Below, piece by piece: positions 51,701 to 58,799 of a DNA stretch of 58,799 nucleotides (positions are counted from its first letter, which is position 1; each line of letters starts with the position of its first letter). The stretch is from Thermoplasmata archaeon (GTDB lineage Archaea > Thermoplasmatota > Thermoplasmata > Lutacidiplasmatales > UBA184), in contig JAKAOF010000007.1 in NCBI GenBank assembly GCA_021823345.1, forward strand, positions 1-58,799, given 5' to 3'. The notes beneath the pieces were generated by a model. It did no database searches and was not told the DNA's origin. It worked only from the letters and a program-made list of their open reading frames with translations. The position numbers and the translations under genes are program-made.

Positions 51701-52612
51701 TCGGGGGCCGTGGGAACCTACACCGCGAACACGGCCGCCCTCCTCCTTGAGCCGGGTACCCAGTACACCGTCCAAGTGTCCGTGGGCAACTCGGCCTATT
51801 CGGTGGGCAGCTGGTCCGACAACAACTTCGCCACCCTCATCGTGAGCGTGGGCGGAACGAACCATCAGTACTCTTCCAAGTGCGGCACGCCCACCACCAC
51901 GCCCGGTACCTCCGCCAAGAGCGCGCTCCTCGACACCGGGACGGCCTGGAGCTCGAGCTGCCAGGCCTCCCCACCCCTCGGCGAGCATGTGAACGTCAAC
52001 ATCGTGTCGAGCGGAGGAGGGTCCTCCCAGTGCTCGCAGGCGACCGCGGTGACCCTCGGCAAGGTCGTTACGGGGACCTTGTCGGCCGGCGGCTGCGTCC
52101 TGTTCTCGGTGGCCATCACGCAAACGGACTGGAACAACTGGGGATACCTGGACGCCTACGAGGTGGAGGGTTCCGGTGCATTCCAGATCGCCGCGGGGAT
52201 GTCCCCGCCGACGGTCACCGCGGCGAATGCGCGGGCCGTCGCGAAGGGCCCCGATGCGGCGGTGTCCGTGCCCCTCACCTCCCCCCTGGCGAACCAGTGG
52301 ATGGGATGGGGGACCTATGAGTACCTCGTGACCGCCCCCGGGACGGGAGGGAGCTACTGCTTCGTGACCTACCTTTCCAACCTCGAGGCGACTCCCTCGG
52401 CCTCGTGCGCCACGCACGTCCTGGCAGGAAGCCCCCTGCCATCCTCCCAGGACGCCGGGACGCGGACGTTATCCGTGCCCGCCCCTAGCGGTGTCTCGGT
52501 AGCAATTCTCCCGGGTAACGCATGGTTGAGCTCGATAGTCCTCCTCTCGTTCGTCGGGATCGCCACCGGCCTGTTCTTCCGAGGACGCCGCACCGAGCGA
52601 AACCTGGCATGA
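48713..52612 (+). CDS. Giant secreted surface protein with PKD, GH25 muramidase and six GYWLV repeats
   Basis: 1299 residues. A basic N-terminus and signal/anchor helix (IIVLAITMVVTMGAIVALPAVSA, about 62-84) are followed by a Cys-containing domain of unknown type (95-345; lysozyme/GH73-like features are only suggestive). A PKD domain follows (about 365-455, YSYSWNFGDGS), then a GH25 muramidase (about 461-670) with GIDVSSYQ and the catalytic Asp/Glu pair in PALDIET. Next come six 42-residue repeats (710-960), then further beta-rich segments and a C-terminal membrane helix (SIVLLSFVGIATGLFF) ending in RRTER. GH25 cuts bacterial peptidoglycan; archaea lack murein, so it should attack bacteria. 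Probably of actinobacterial origin. Confidence 0.85.
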   Translation: MASRGRESYRAGLGFVGTGNEHGPEEPAGSPLDVPVMDEGPTHEAPSTRSVRRSHRPSTGIIVLAITMVVTMGAIVALPAVSATSLPGSPAVPSSGTCNPSSPSTLFSCLESRVSSQQGGSFLASSQFLSIIIGGAEKLGTQYGFPWEYVYSQMAGAECGACAYAQWPGYSAPGNVHSAQNCFNWWSLTPGGESSQYQHLSYTYANVPSEAVVTNVGWRCYNMWDGGGPGNGGGDYDMYDFNVNPGPPGDTSDSVSQAITSLTDATTGPNGITSYYSSNVGVCYNGFCGSEIKNTCSFSTWAGGTYAIGRPWGGEASYASSIQGEVNYLFGSVANVQAAATGGNGAPCLTPDAVTSGGGSTSLTVSYGAQIGSNQIHCGASFVSGTTVTFTASVSGGSGSYSYSWNFGDGSSVGHGTPVKHTYSNVGTVNPQLSVTDSNKDTGSSGSGCTFTVTSGSTGTVNGIDVSSYQYTPNWQTVASSGIQFAWAKATQGNYYQDGVFNYDMTNGKAAGVIMGAYDFADPDNVAATTEAAYFESFAGGYFKAGYLVPALDIETGCSGAGNGNLNAAQISSWVDTWSSNVASYIQTHDGYTVKPIIYTYTSYASSCLTSAVTSYPLWIAWPYSSSPSTTPWSVWDVWQYGTTSVPGVSTATDVDRFHGDLSQLKSTLVIGGTPSGGTGPTCPNLAAVTNPNVDGHSTPSVTQSSVGTGYWLVGADGGVFTFGNAGFYGSAASKKLGGCIVGMAATPDGKGYWLVGSDGGVFAYGDAGFYGSMAGKSLAKPVVGMAATPDGKGYWLVAADGGIFNFGDATFYGSLPGEHLTVSDIVGMAALPDGKGYWLVGADGGVFSLGSAAFYGSMGGKSLAAPVVGMATPDGKGYWLVAADGGIFSFGSAAFYGSMGGKALAKPVSGMVSTPDGKGYWLVAQDGGVFSFGDAPFFGSMAGKSLAAAMVGIAAVPSAANAVPVVFTATSQTSGCGSGCNIWSAAHLSLSVSGPSGAVGTYTANTAALLLEPGTQYTVQVSVGNSAYSVGSWSDNNFATLIVSVGGTNHQYSSKCGTPTTTPGTSAKSALLDTGTAWSSSCQASPPLGEHVNVNIVSSGGGSSQCSQATAVTLGKVVTGTLSAGGCVLFSVAITQTDWNNWGYLDAYEVEGSGAFQIAAGMSPPTVTAANARAVAKGPDAAVSVPLTSPLANQWMGWGTYEYLVTAPGTGGSYCFVTYLSNLEATPSASCATHVLAGSPLPSSQDAGTRTLSVPAPSGVSVAILPGNAWLSSIVLLSFVGIATGLFFRGRRTERNLA
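50831..51590 (+). repeat. Six tandem 42-codon GYWLV repeats
   Basis: The GYW codons begin at 50840, 50966, 51092, 51221, 51344 and 51470, spacing 123-129 bases. Unit consensus: GYWLVxADGGVFSFG followed by xAxFYGSMGGKSLAxPVVGMA and TPDGK. Similar repeats are typical of secreted proteins from Actinobacteria such as Acidimicrobiia. They sit C-terminal to the muramidase domain and may bind wall polymers. Confidence 0.85.
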
Positions 52613-55600
52613 GCGGGATCCCTCTCCGGGGGGGCCTCCTCCTCCACGGGTCCATCCTCATCGCCGCGATGGTGTTGGTGATCGTCCTCCTGCCGGTGGC
52701 CACCGGACCGGGCCCATCGGCGCCGCCGTCCGTCGCGCTATCGGTCCCCTCTCGCCACAGCGCTTCCGGGTCCCCGTCGGCGGGACCCCTCGTCGCGCTG
52801 GCGACGAACTACAGCGGGACCCCCTCCGTGAAGGACCTCTCCTCGCTGCTTCCCTCGGTTCCCGGGGGATCGTGGTCCCGGGTCTCGCGCATCCTGCCCC
52901 TGGGCGGGGGAAGCTTCGAGGTCCTCGGCGCCGACAGCGCTACCATGATCCCGAAGCTGGGTATCCTCACGACCGCGACCACCCCTGCGACCTTCACCGA
53001 CACGACCTCCGGTTTCACCGCGCAGCTCAACAACGTCTCCGCGGCATCGCTCACGGGCAACACCTACGATGGCGGGCAGCTCACCGGTGCCCCCACGACG
53101 ATGTACCTGTGGAATGCTCAGTTCGGACAGTTCAGCGTCTTTCCCGAGATATGGACGGTGAACACCGCCACGAAGGCCGTCACCTCCATGACCATTCCCC
53201 CGTCCTTCACTGCGCTTGATGGGGCGACCTCCGATGGGGCCTTCCTCCTCTTCGTGGGGCAGAACTTCTCCGGGGCCACCCCTGAAAACCTCTTCAGCGT
53301 CTACAATGCTTCCGCAGGGTACGTCAACGTCACCGGGGACATTCCCGCCTCCTTCGGGGCCGCGCAGTTCGCCGTGGGGACCAGTTCCGGGTTCCTGTTG
53401 ACCTCGAACCAGAGCAGCAACACCCTCGGGCTCCTCTCCTACTCGACCGGAGTCTGGAAGTTCACCAACCTCACCGCTTCGCTCCCTCCCACGTCCACCT
53501 TCACTTCGCCGGCCGATCCCCTGGCCACGAACGGCCCCGAGATCCTCCTGGGGTCCTTCCCCCACGGACTGCCCACGGGCACGCCGGACGCCTGGGGGGT
53601 CCTCAACCTGACCACGTCGACCTTCGCGAACGACACGGCGCCGGTCGTCGCCGCGCTGGGTACGCCGACGGCTGCCACGCGAAATCCCGTGAACGGCGTC
53701 AACTTCACCCTGGCCTCGGCCTCCGAGGTCGCCAACCTTGATGGGGCGACCGGCACGGTGTCGAAGCTCGCGGCGAGCGCCCCGTGGAACTCTTCCGAGA
53801 CCCCCACGAGCCTCGAGTGGACCGCATCACGCACCTTGCTCGCCGGGGGCCAATCGACGGGAGGGTGGGCCTTCCTCGACTCTTGGGCCGGGTCCGGTGG
53901 TGTGACCCCTCTGACCCTCCCCTCGGGCCTCGTGGACCCTTCCACCATGGCGTATGGGAACGGGGAGCTCTGGCTGGGCGGCAGCAACGGAAGCGCCGGC
54001 TCCGGCCTCCTCATCAACCTCACGAGTTCCGCCATCGTGCCGCTCGGCAGCGCCTTCCCGGTCCACATGAGCACCCTCTCGGCGTCGACCATGCTGGGCT
54101 CGACGCTCTACCTCTCGGACGGATCGACCATCCTTTCGTACAACACCGCGACCTCGGGACCCTTCTCCGTGCTTCCCACCGTGCCCGGCAGCGGGTACAC
54201 TGACACCCTCGCCGTCGTGAACGGGACCCTCTGGGCCGGGGGCACCCTCTTCACCGGCGCGGCGGGACTCTTCCAGTATTCCGCCTCCGGAGGGACCTGG
54301 ACCAATCTCTCCGGGAACCTCGGGAGCATGGGCTTCGGGCTCGGGGACATCGTTCCCGGGAACTCCACGTCCGCGCTCCTCGGCGGGATCTCCGGGAATG
54401 GGACCGGGGACATCTGGTACTTTAGCGCCTCCTCGGCGAAGCCCTTCCAGAACGTCACGAGCGACATGGGCGCCACGCCTCCGACCCTCGCAGGATCGGA
54501 GCAGGCCGGGTGGAACGGGACGGCCTTCTGGCTCCTCGATGGGTCCCAGATCCTTTCGTGGGCTCCCTCGCAAACCTCTGCGGCGTTCGTCTTCTTCACC
54601 TCGCCGGTCCCGCTCCTCTCGCTCAACTCCCTCGCCGTCGCCCCGCAGGGATTCGTCCTGGGCGGTTACGGGAACGAATCCGTGAGCGCACCCAATGTGC
54701 CGGTCGCGCTCGTCGGAGGAGGGAACACCGGGCGGTTGGACGACCTCACGTCCCTTCTCGGGAAGAACTGGACCCTTCCACCCCTGTCCTACATCGCCGG
54801 CAATGAGATGGCGATCACCTCCGAGAACCTCTCCGGGGAAGCCACCCTTGCCGCACTTCCCCCGCTCCTCCAAGGCACGCTCTACGCGAACGCATCGGAA
54901 GCGGACGCGCCGAGCACCATCCACTTCTCCCTCCAGGTGAGCGGTGGGGTCCCCTCCTACGGGACGGTCCAGTGGGTCATCTCGGGCAAGCCCAGCCTTT
55001 CGGGGCCCAGCGCCAACTTCGTGTTCAACACCTCGGGGATCTACCAGGTGAACGCCTCGGTTTCCGACTCCGGTGGAGCGTCGTTGCTCGTGCAGGGGAT
55101 CGTCACCGTCAATCCTCCGCTCTCGCTCCAGCTCCAAGCCACCCCCACCTCCGGGCTCGCTCCGCTCACCGTGAGCGTGAAGTGGAACCTCACCGGGGGC
55201 GCCGGGGTCGGTCTGGGGGTCGACCTCTCCTTTGGGGACACGGCCGTGAACAACGGACTCGGGGCGAACGGCACCGTGTCCCACACGTACGCAACGGCCG
55301 GGGTCTACACGTTGACCGCGACCGGGACCGACGGCGTGTTGACCCTCACGCAGACCCAGACGATCACCGTCTCCTCGTCAACGCCACCGCTGCCCACGCT
55401 CACGGGGGCCGCCATCTCGCCCGCCACGATCCAGGTCAAGACCAGCGCCACGCAGGCGTTCTCCGGAACCCCCCAGTGCTCCAGTTCCTGCCCGGTCGTG
55501 AACTACTCCTGGGGAATGAGCGGCCACTTCGGGACGCTCAACTCGACACGGGGCAGCTCGGTCGCGTTCACCGCCGGCACGGTGAGCGGCAATTTCACGC

Positions 55601-55929
55601 TCTATCTCAACGTGTCCCTCAATGGGACGGTCAAGGCCGCGACCGCCCACGTGCAGGTGGTCGCCTCCACGACCACCCCTCCCCCGGGAGGGAGCTCGTC
55701 GAACTCTGGCATTCCGCTCACGGACGTCGTGGTCCTGGTCGTCGTGTTCCTGGTGGTGATCGTGGGGCTCCTCGTCCTCATGATGCGCCGGCGCCAGCAG
55801 GCGAGCCCAGCGGCCCCCGCACCCGCCGCCTCGCCCCCGCCCGCGATGGCCGCAGCGCCCGGGTTCCCGGCGGGACCCGCCGCCCCCCCCTCCCCGCCGG
55901 CACCCAAGAAGAAGCGCGGGTGGGTCTGA
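52609..55929 (+). CDS. Large membrane-anchored surface protein with propeller-like and PKD-like domains
   Basis: 1106 residues. A signal/anchor helix (GSILIAAMVLVIVLLPVATG) is followed by a long beta-rich region of about 750 residues with repeating LGxxLYLSDGxTILSYN-like units resembling a beta-propeller. Two PKD/Ig-like domains follow (GGVPSYGTVQWVIS; SFGDTAVNNG...SHTYATAGVYTLTATG), then a Ser-rich stretch and a C-terminal helix (VVVLVVVFLVVIVGLLVLM) with an Ala/Pro-rich cytoplasmic tail ending KKKRGWV. Many N-x-S/T sequons suggest glycosylation. The ATG overlaps the stop of the muramidase gene (ATGA), so both are made together. Ligand unknown. Confidence 0.75.
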   Translation: MSGIPLRGGLLLHGSILIAAMVLVIVLLPVATGPGPSAPPSVALSVPSRHSASGSPSAGPLVALATNYSGTPSVKDLSSLLPSVPGGSWSRVSRILPLGGGSFEVLGADSATMIPKLGILTTATTPATFTDTTSGFTAQLNNVSAASLTGNTYDGGQLTGAPTTMYLWNAQFGQFSVFPEIWTVNTATKAVTSMTIPPSFTALDGATSDGAFLLFVGQNFSGATPENLFSVYNASAGYVNVTGDIPASFGAAQFAVGTSSGFLLTSNQSSNTLGLLSYSTGVWKFTNLTASLPPTSTFTSPADPLATNGPEILLGSFPHGLPTGTPDAWGVLNLTTSTFANDTAPVVAALGTPTAATRNPVNGVNFTLASASEVANLDGATGTVSKLAASAPWNSSETPTSLEWTASRTLLAGGQSTGGWAFLDSWAGSGGVTPLTLPSGLVDPSTMAYGNGELWLGGSNGSAGSGLLINLTSSAIVPLGSAFPVHMSTLSASTMLGSTLYLSDGSTILSYNTATSGPFSVLPTVPGSGYTDTLAVVNGTLWAGGTLFTGAAGLFQYSASGGTWTNLSGNLGSMGFGLGDIVPGNSTSALLGGISGNGTGDIWYFSASSAKPFQNVTSDMGATPPTLAGSEQAGWNGTAFWLLDGSQILSWAPSQTSAAFVFFTSPVPLLSLNSLAVAPQGFVLGGYGNESVSAPNVPVALVGGGNTGRLDDLTSLLGKNWTLPPLSYIAGNEMAITSENLSGEATLAALPPLLQGTLYANASEADAPSTIHFSLQVSGGVPSYGTVQWVISGKPSLSGPSANFVFNTSGIYQVNASVSDSGGASLLVQGIVTVNPPLSLQLQATPTSGLAPLTVSVKWNLTGGAGVGLGVDLSFGDTAVNNGLGANGTVSHTYATAGVYTLTATGTDGVLTLTQTQTITVSSSTPPLPTLTGAAISPATIQVKTSATQAFSGTPQCSSSCPVVNYSWGMSGHFGTLNSTRGSSVAFTAGTVSGNFTLYLNVSLNGTVKAATAHVQVVASTTTPPPGGSSSNSGIPLTDVVVLVVVFLVVIVGLLVLMMRRRQQASPAAPAPAASPPPAMAAAPGFPAGPAAPPSPPAPKKKRGWV

Positions 55930-55944
55930 GATACCTCCCCGCGA

Positions 55945-57234
55945 TCAGGACGGAGCTTCCGGTAACGCAGGAAGCGGTGTAGGGTCGAGTCGCCACAGCT
56001 TGCGACCCGCGAGGGAAAACACCCCGGAAAGGAGGAGCCCGGCTCCCGCGAACTCGATCGTGGGGGAGATCCCATACTTCCCGATCAGCACGCCCCCGAC
56101 GATCTGGGACACGGGCAACACCCCCCAGCTCAGGAGGCCATCGAGCGCGAAGTAGCGGCCTTGCACACCGGTGGGCACCATCGTCTGGGCGGCCGTGAGC
56201 CAGGTGTTCCCGGCAAAGCTCGAGAACACCACGTAGCTGAACACCAGGGGGAAGGCGAGCGTCGGGGCGCTCACCAGGGAAAGGCCGAAGAGCCCGAGCC
56301 CCGACCCGATACCGTACCCCAGCACCCAGACCTTCCCGACGTGTCGGACCGCCGCCGTTCTCCCGACCAGGAGGACCCCGATGGCGCTCCCCGCGGTCAT
56401 CGTCGCCAGGAACAGTCCGTAGGTGAGGGAGGTCCCGTGGAGGTTCTCCACCACGTAGACGACCACGAAGGTGGTGAACACGGTGCTGAAGAAGTTCATG
56501 AACAGGGCGGATACCGAAAGTTGCCAGAGGCCCGGAGCCTGGTGGATGAGCCACCCGAACCCTTCGGAAAGTTCCCGCAACATCCGGGGCGGAGCGGCCC
56601 GGGGTTTCCGGGAGGCCTGGTGCGCGAGGCGGAGGGCCCGGTAGACGCTGAGGAGGAAGAGGGAGGAGACCACGAAGGTCAGGGAGTTGTAGAGTATCCC
56701 GAGGACGGCCCCGACCGTGATCACGAGGATCCCCCCGATCGAGTTCGAGACGAGGCTCACCAGCGAGCGGGAAGCCAGGTTGAGCCCGTTGGCGTCCGCA
56801 AGGTCCTCGGGCGGGAGGATCGCCGGGAAGAGGGTCTGCTCGGCCGGCTGGAAGAGGACCGAGGCGGCCGAGACGACGAACATCGCGACCAACACGAACG
56901 ACAGTTGAAAGCCCTCCCAAAGGAACGCCACCGTGAGCCCTCCCAGCGTGACCGCCCGGATGAGGTCCGCCGCCACCATGAGGCGCACCCGGTCGTACCG
57001 GTCGATCCAGACCCCCGAGGGAAGCGTGAAGGCGATGGTCGCGGCCAGCTCCACGATGCCGACATAGGCGACATCCATCGCGGACTTCGTGGTGGCGAAC
57101 ACGATCCAGATGATCGCCACGCTCGCGATGGTCCTCCCGCTCTGGGAGGTCAGTCCGGCAAGGTAGACCGCCCGGAAATTCGGGACCTTGAGCACTCGGG
57201 CAAATCGATGGGTGGTTCCTTCCGCTGGACGCAT
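55945..57234 (-). CDS. Major facilitator superfamily transporter
   Basis: 429 residues with 12 predicted helices. TLPSGVWIDRYDRVRLMVAADLIRA is the conserved MFS loop between helices 2 and 3, and ATMTAGSAIGVLLVGR is in the second half. Nearest in style to MFS efflux permeases of the enterobactin/macrolide exporter kind; substrate unknown. It converges on the surface-protein gene and is divergent from the sedolisin gene. Confidence 0.85.
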   Translation of the reverse strand: MRPAEGTTHRFARVLKVPNFRAVYLAGLTSQSGRTIASVAIIWIVFATTKSAMDVAYVGIVELAATIAFTLPSGVWIDRYDRVRLMVAADLIRAVTLGGLTVAFLWEGFQLSFVLVAMFVVSAASVLFQPAEQTLFPAILPPEDLADANGLNLASRSLVSLVSNSIGGILVITVGAVLGILYNSLTFVVSSLFLLSVYRALRLAHQASRKPRAAPPRMLRELSEGFGWLIHQAPGLWQLSVSALFMNFFSTVFTTFVVVYVVENLHGTSLTYGLFLATMTAGSAIGVLLVGRTAAVRHVGKVWVLGYGIGSGLGLFGLSLVSAPTLAFPLVFSYVVFSSFAGNTWLTAAQTMVPTGVQGRYFALDGLLSWGVLPVSQIVGGVLIGKYGISPTIEFAGAGLLLSGVFSLAGRKLWRLDPTPLPALPEAPS

Positions 57235-57337
57235 GGCGAGTTCTCGTTTTCCCCGGCTTCGACAGGCTCGACCCGTCCTTCCCTATAGCCGCCGCGGGCT
57301 CTGGGGAGGGACGGTCACCCCGGCGTCCCTTCAGAAG

Positions 57338-57347
57338 GACTTATAAG
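57338..57347 (+). promoter_or_regulatory. TATA box of the sedolisin gene
   Basis: ACTTATAAGG lies 17-26 bases before the ATG at 57364 (26-35 before the alternative ATG at 57373), the clearest leaderless-type promoter of the window. A half-palindrome TGGAAT follows at about 57354-57359. Confidence 0.5.
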
Positions 57348-57363
57348 GGGGACTGGAATCAAA

Positions 57364-58680
57364 ATGCCTCATATGGCGAACGTAGGGCAACCTCGGCGCT
57401 GGAAGACAATTGGAACGATCGCGGTGACGGGACTGTTGACGATGGGATTCCTTTCCCTAGTCCCGATCCTCCTGAACTCGACCGCGCCGGTGGCCGCTCC
57501 GGGGGTGACGTTCCTCCCGGACGCCGTGCCCTTCGTGCACGTGATCTCGTCCTCTTCGAGTCACCACAAGCCCGGCGGCGGCGGTGGCGGCGGCGGCGGA
57601 TCGACCTGCACCACGACCCTTCCGGCCGCGAACGGCGTGTCCTTCACACCGGCCGAGATCCGGCAGGCGTACGGCTACTCCTCGACCTACACTGGGGCGG
57701 GAGAGACCATCGCGATCATCGACGCCTACGGGAGCCCCACGATCACTTCCGACCTCGCCTGCTTCGACCAGACCTTCAGTCTGCCGGCGCCCAGCCTCAA
57801 CGTCGTCGCGCCGTTCGGCAAGGTCCGCTCGAACTCCGGTTGGGGCCTTGAGACCTCGCTCGATGTCGAGTGGGCCCACGCCATGGCGCCCGCCGCCAAC
57901 CTCCTGCTCATCGAAACCCCCTCGAGCTCGTTCACCTACCTCGTGAACGATGCCGTCCCCTACGCGGTCGCGCACGGGGCCAAGGTCTTCTCGATGAGCT
58001 GGGGTGCCGCGGAGAGTTCCTTGACCTGCTCCACGGAAGCCACCGAAGCAACGTACTTTGCGAACGCCGTTGCCGCGGGGGCGATCCCGGTGGGTGCCTC
58101 CGGAGACAGCGGGGCCAATGACGGCACTTCGTCCCCCACGGTCGATTACCCTGCGGCGGACGTCAACGTCGTGGGCGCCGGCGGGACCTCGCTTACCACA
58201 ACCAACACCGGAGCCTACAACGCCGAGACCGTCTGGAACGATGGCTCCAAGAGCGCGACGGGTGGCGGAGTGAGCGCATGCCTCGCAGAACCCTCCTACC
58301 AGAGTTCCCACAACATCCTGGTCACCACTTCCTCCGGCTCTTCCACCCCCACCGGGCGGGCCGTTCCCGACGTTTCCTACGATGCGAACCCCTCGACCGG
58401 GGTCTGGGTCTACGACACCTCGGGATACTCCGGCTGGGTGCAGGTGGGAGGCACCAGTGCCGCGGCGCCCCAGTGGGCCGCGATCTTCGCAGATGCCCTC
58501 TCTGCCGGGGCCGCCATCAACGGAGGTAACATCCACGCGGACCTTTACAACCTCCTGGGGACGGCGAGCCTGCACGATGTCACCCAAGGCGGCAACGGTT
58601 ACTACTACGCAAGCGCCGGATACGACGCCTGCACGGGAGTCGGTTCCCCCGTGGAGTCGAACCTGATCAGCGCGCTCTGA
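57364..58680 (+). CDS. Sedolisin-type (S53) serine-carboxyl peptidase without propeptide
   Basis: 438 residues. A membrane/signal helix spans about 15-38 (IGTIAVTGLLTMGFLSLVPILL). A Ser/His segment and a nine-glycine linker (70-79) follow, and then the S53 catalytic domain from about 88. Catalytic Glu and Asp lie in WGLETSLDVEWAHAM, the oxyanion Asp in GASGDSGAND, the nucleophile Ser in VGGTSAAAPQWA, and the C-terminal Ca-site in YDACTGVGSP. Most sedolisins carry an about 180-residue N-terminal prodomain; it is missing. Sedolisins act best in acid, fitting an acidic habitat. It would degrade extracellular protein. Confidence 0.88.
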   Translation: MPHMANVGQPRRWKTIGTIAVTGLLTMGFLSLVPILLNSTAPVAAPGVTFLPDAVPFVHVISSSSSHHKPGGGGGGGGGSTCTTTLPAANGVSFTPAEIRQAYGYSSTYTGAGETIAIIDAYGSPTITSDLACFDQTFSLPAPSLNVVAPFGKVRSNSGWGLETSLDVEWAHAMAPAANLLLIETPSSSFTYLVNDAVPYAVAHGAKVFSMSWGAAESSLTCSTEATEATYFANAVAAGAIPVGASGDSGANDGTSSPTVDYPAADVNVVGAGGTSLTTTNTGAYNAETVWNDGSKSATGGGVSACLAEPSYQSSHNILVTTSSGSSTPTGRAVPDVSYDANPSTGVWVYDTSGYSGWVQVGGTSAAAPQWAAIFADALSAGAAINGGNIHADLYNLLGTASLHDVTQGGNGYYYASAGYDACTGVGSPVESNLISAL

Positions 58681-58799
58681 ACGGCGAGTCCCGGGTTTCC
58701 CCGGGGGCCGCATCGAGGGAGAAGCGCTGGATGCGCCCGCTTGATACGGCCCGAACCCCGCGGATCGGCTCGTCCCCGCGTCGCTCAGAACCTATCCTC

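Noticed and set aside
58681-58799. A gene at the right edge
   Set aside because: No open frame with recognisable sequence remains after the sedolisin stop; only 119 bases are available.

Overview
The window is GC-rich archaeal chromosome, most likely from a Thermoplasmata-related lineage (phylum Thermoplasmatota). The evidence is: a tRNA gene with a bulge-helix-bulge intron; an archaeal SelB-like EF-Tu paralogue; a Hef-type helicase; TATA-like boxes about 25-28 bases before start codons, which suggests leaderless transcripts; and several secreted, serine/threonine-rich, membrane-anchored proteins including an acid-protease-like sedolisin. Several genes are of bacterial type (UvrA/UvrC, RecQ, LysO, GH25 muramidase). 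Lineage placement is an inference; no rRNA or ribosomal protein is present.

Layout. 1-2.7 kb: a less GC-rich stretch with a VapBC toxin-antitoxin pair and a beta-propeller surface protein whose 3' end looks degraded. 3-12 kb (minus strand): an RNase H-fold exonuclease; a tightly overlapping MaoC/oah-like/had-like/dch-like block that resembles the ring-opening half of anaerobic benzoyl-CoA degradation, downstream of an MMPL/RND transporter; and an ABC exporter. 12-20 kb (plus strand): UbiA/MenA-type prenyltransferase, zinc alcohol dehydrogenase, CPBP protease, creatininase-family amidohydrolase, uvrA, and a uvrC without its C-terminal HhH domain. 20-25 kb: secreted lipase-like hydrolase, mscL, an intron-containing tRNA-Asp, SelB-like protein, GNAT acetyltransferase, a very AT-rich island, a small orphan protein, glyA. 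25-33.6 kb (minus strand): sugar nucleotidyltransferase, Hef-like helicase, galU-uxs-ugd genes giving a UDP-glucose to UDP-xylose route, dihydroorotase, PPK2.

33.8-41.6 kb (plus strand): a six-gene complex I/group-4-hydrogenase-like operon (HyfB-C-E-F-G-I order). Its 'hydrogenase' large subunit has lost all nickel-ligand cysteines, so it is an energy-converting hydrogenase-related (Ehr) complex rather than a hydrogenase. 41.6-45.6 kb: an AbrB-PhoU regulator, RecQ, a LysO-like exporter and a small membrane protein. 45.7-58.7 kb: a large ATPase-TPR-winged-helix regulator; then a 1299-residue surface protein with PKD, GH25 muramidase and six actinobacterial-style GYWLV repeats; a second giant surface protein translationally coupled to it; an MFS transporter; and a sedolisin without propeptide.

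The strongest leads are the oah-had-dch-like module with a zinc-ribbon OAH homologue, the nickel-less Ehr complex fused to an altered ferredoxin, the tRNA-Asp intron in the T-loop, the muramidase surface protein next to its likely regulator, and a perfect palindrome (TTCCA-S-TGGAA) found only upstream of three genes.
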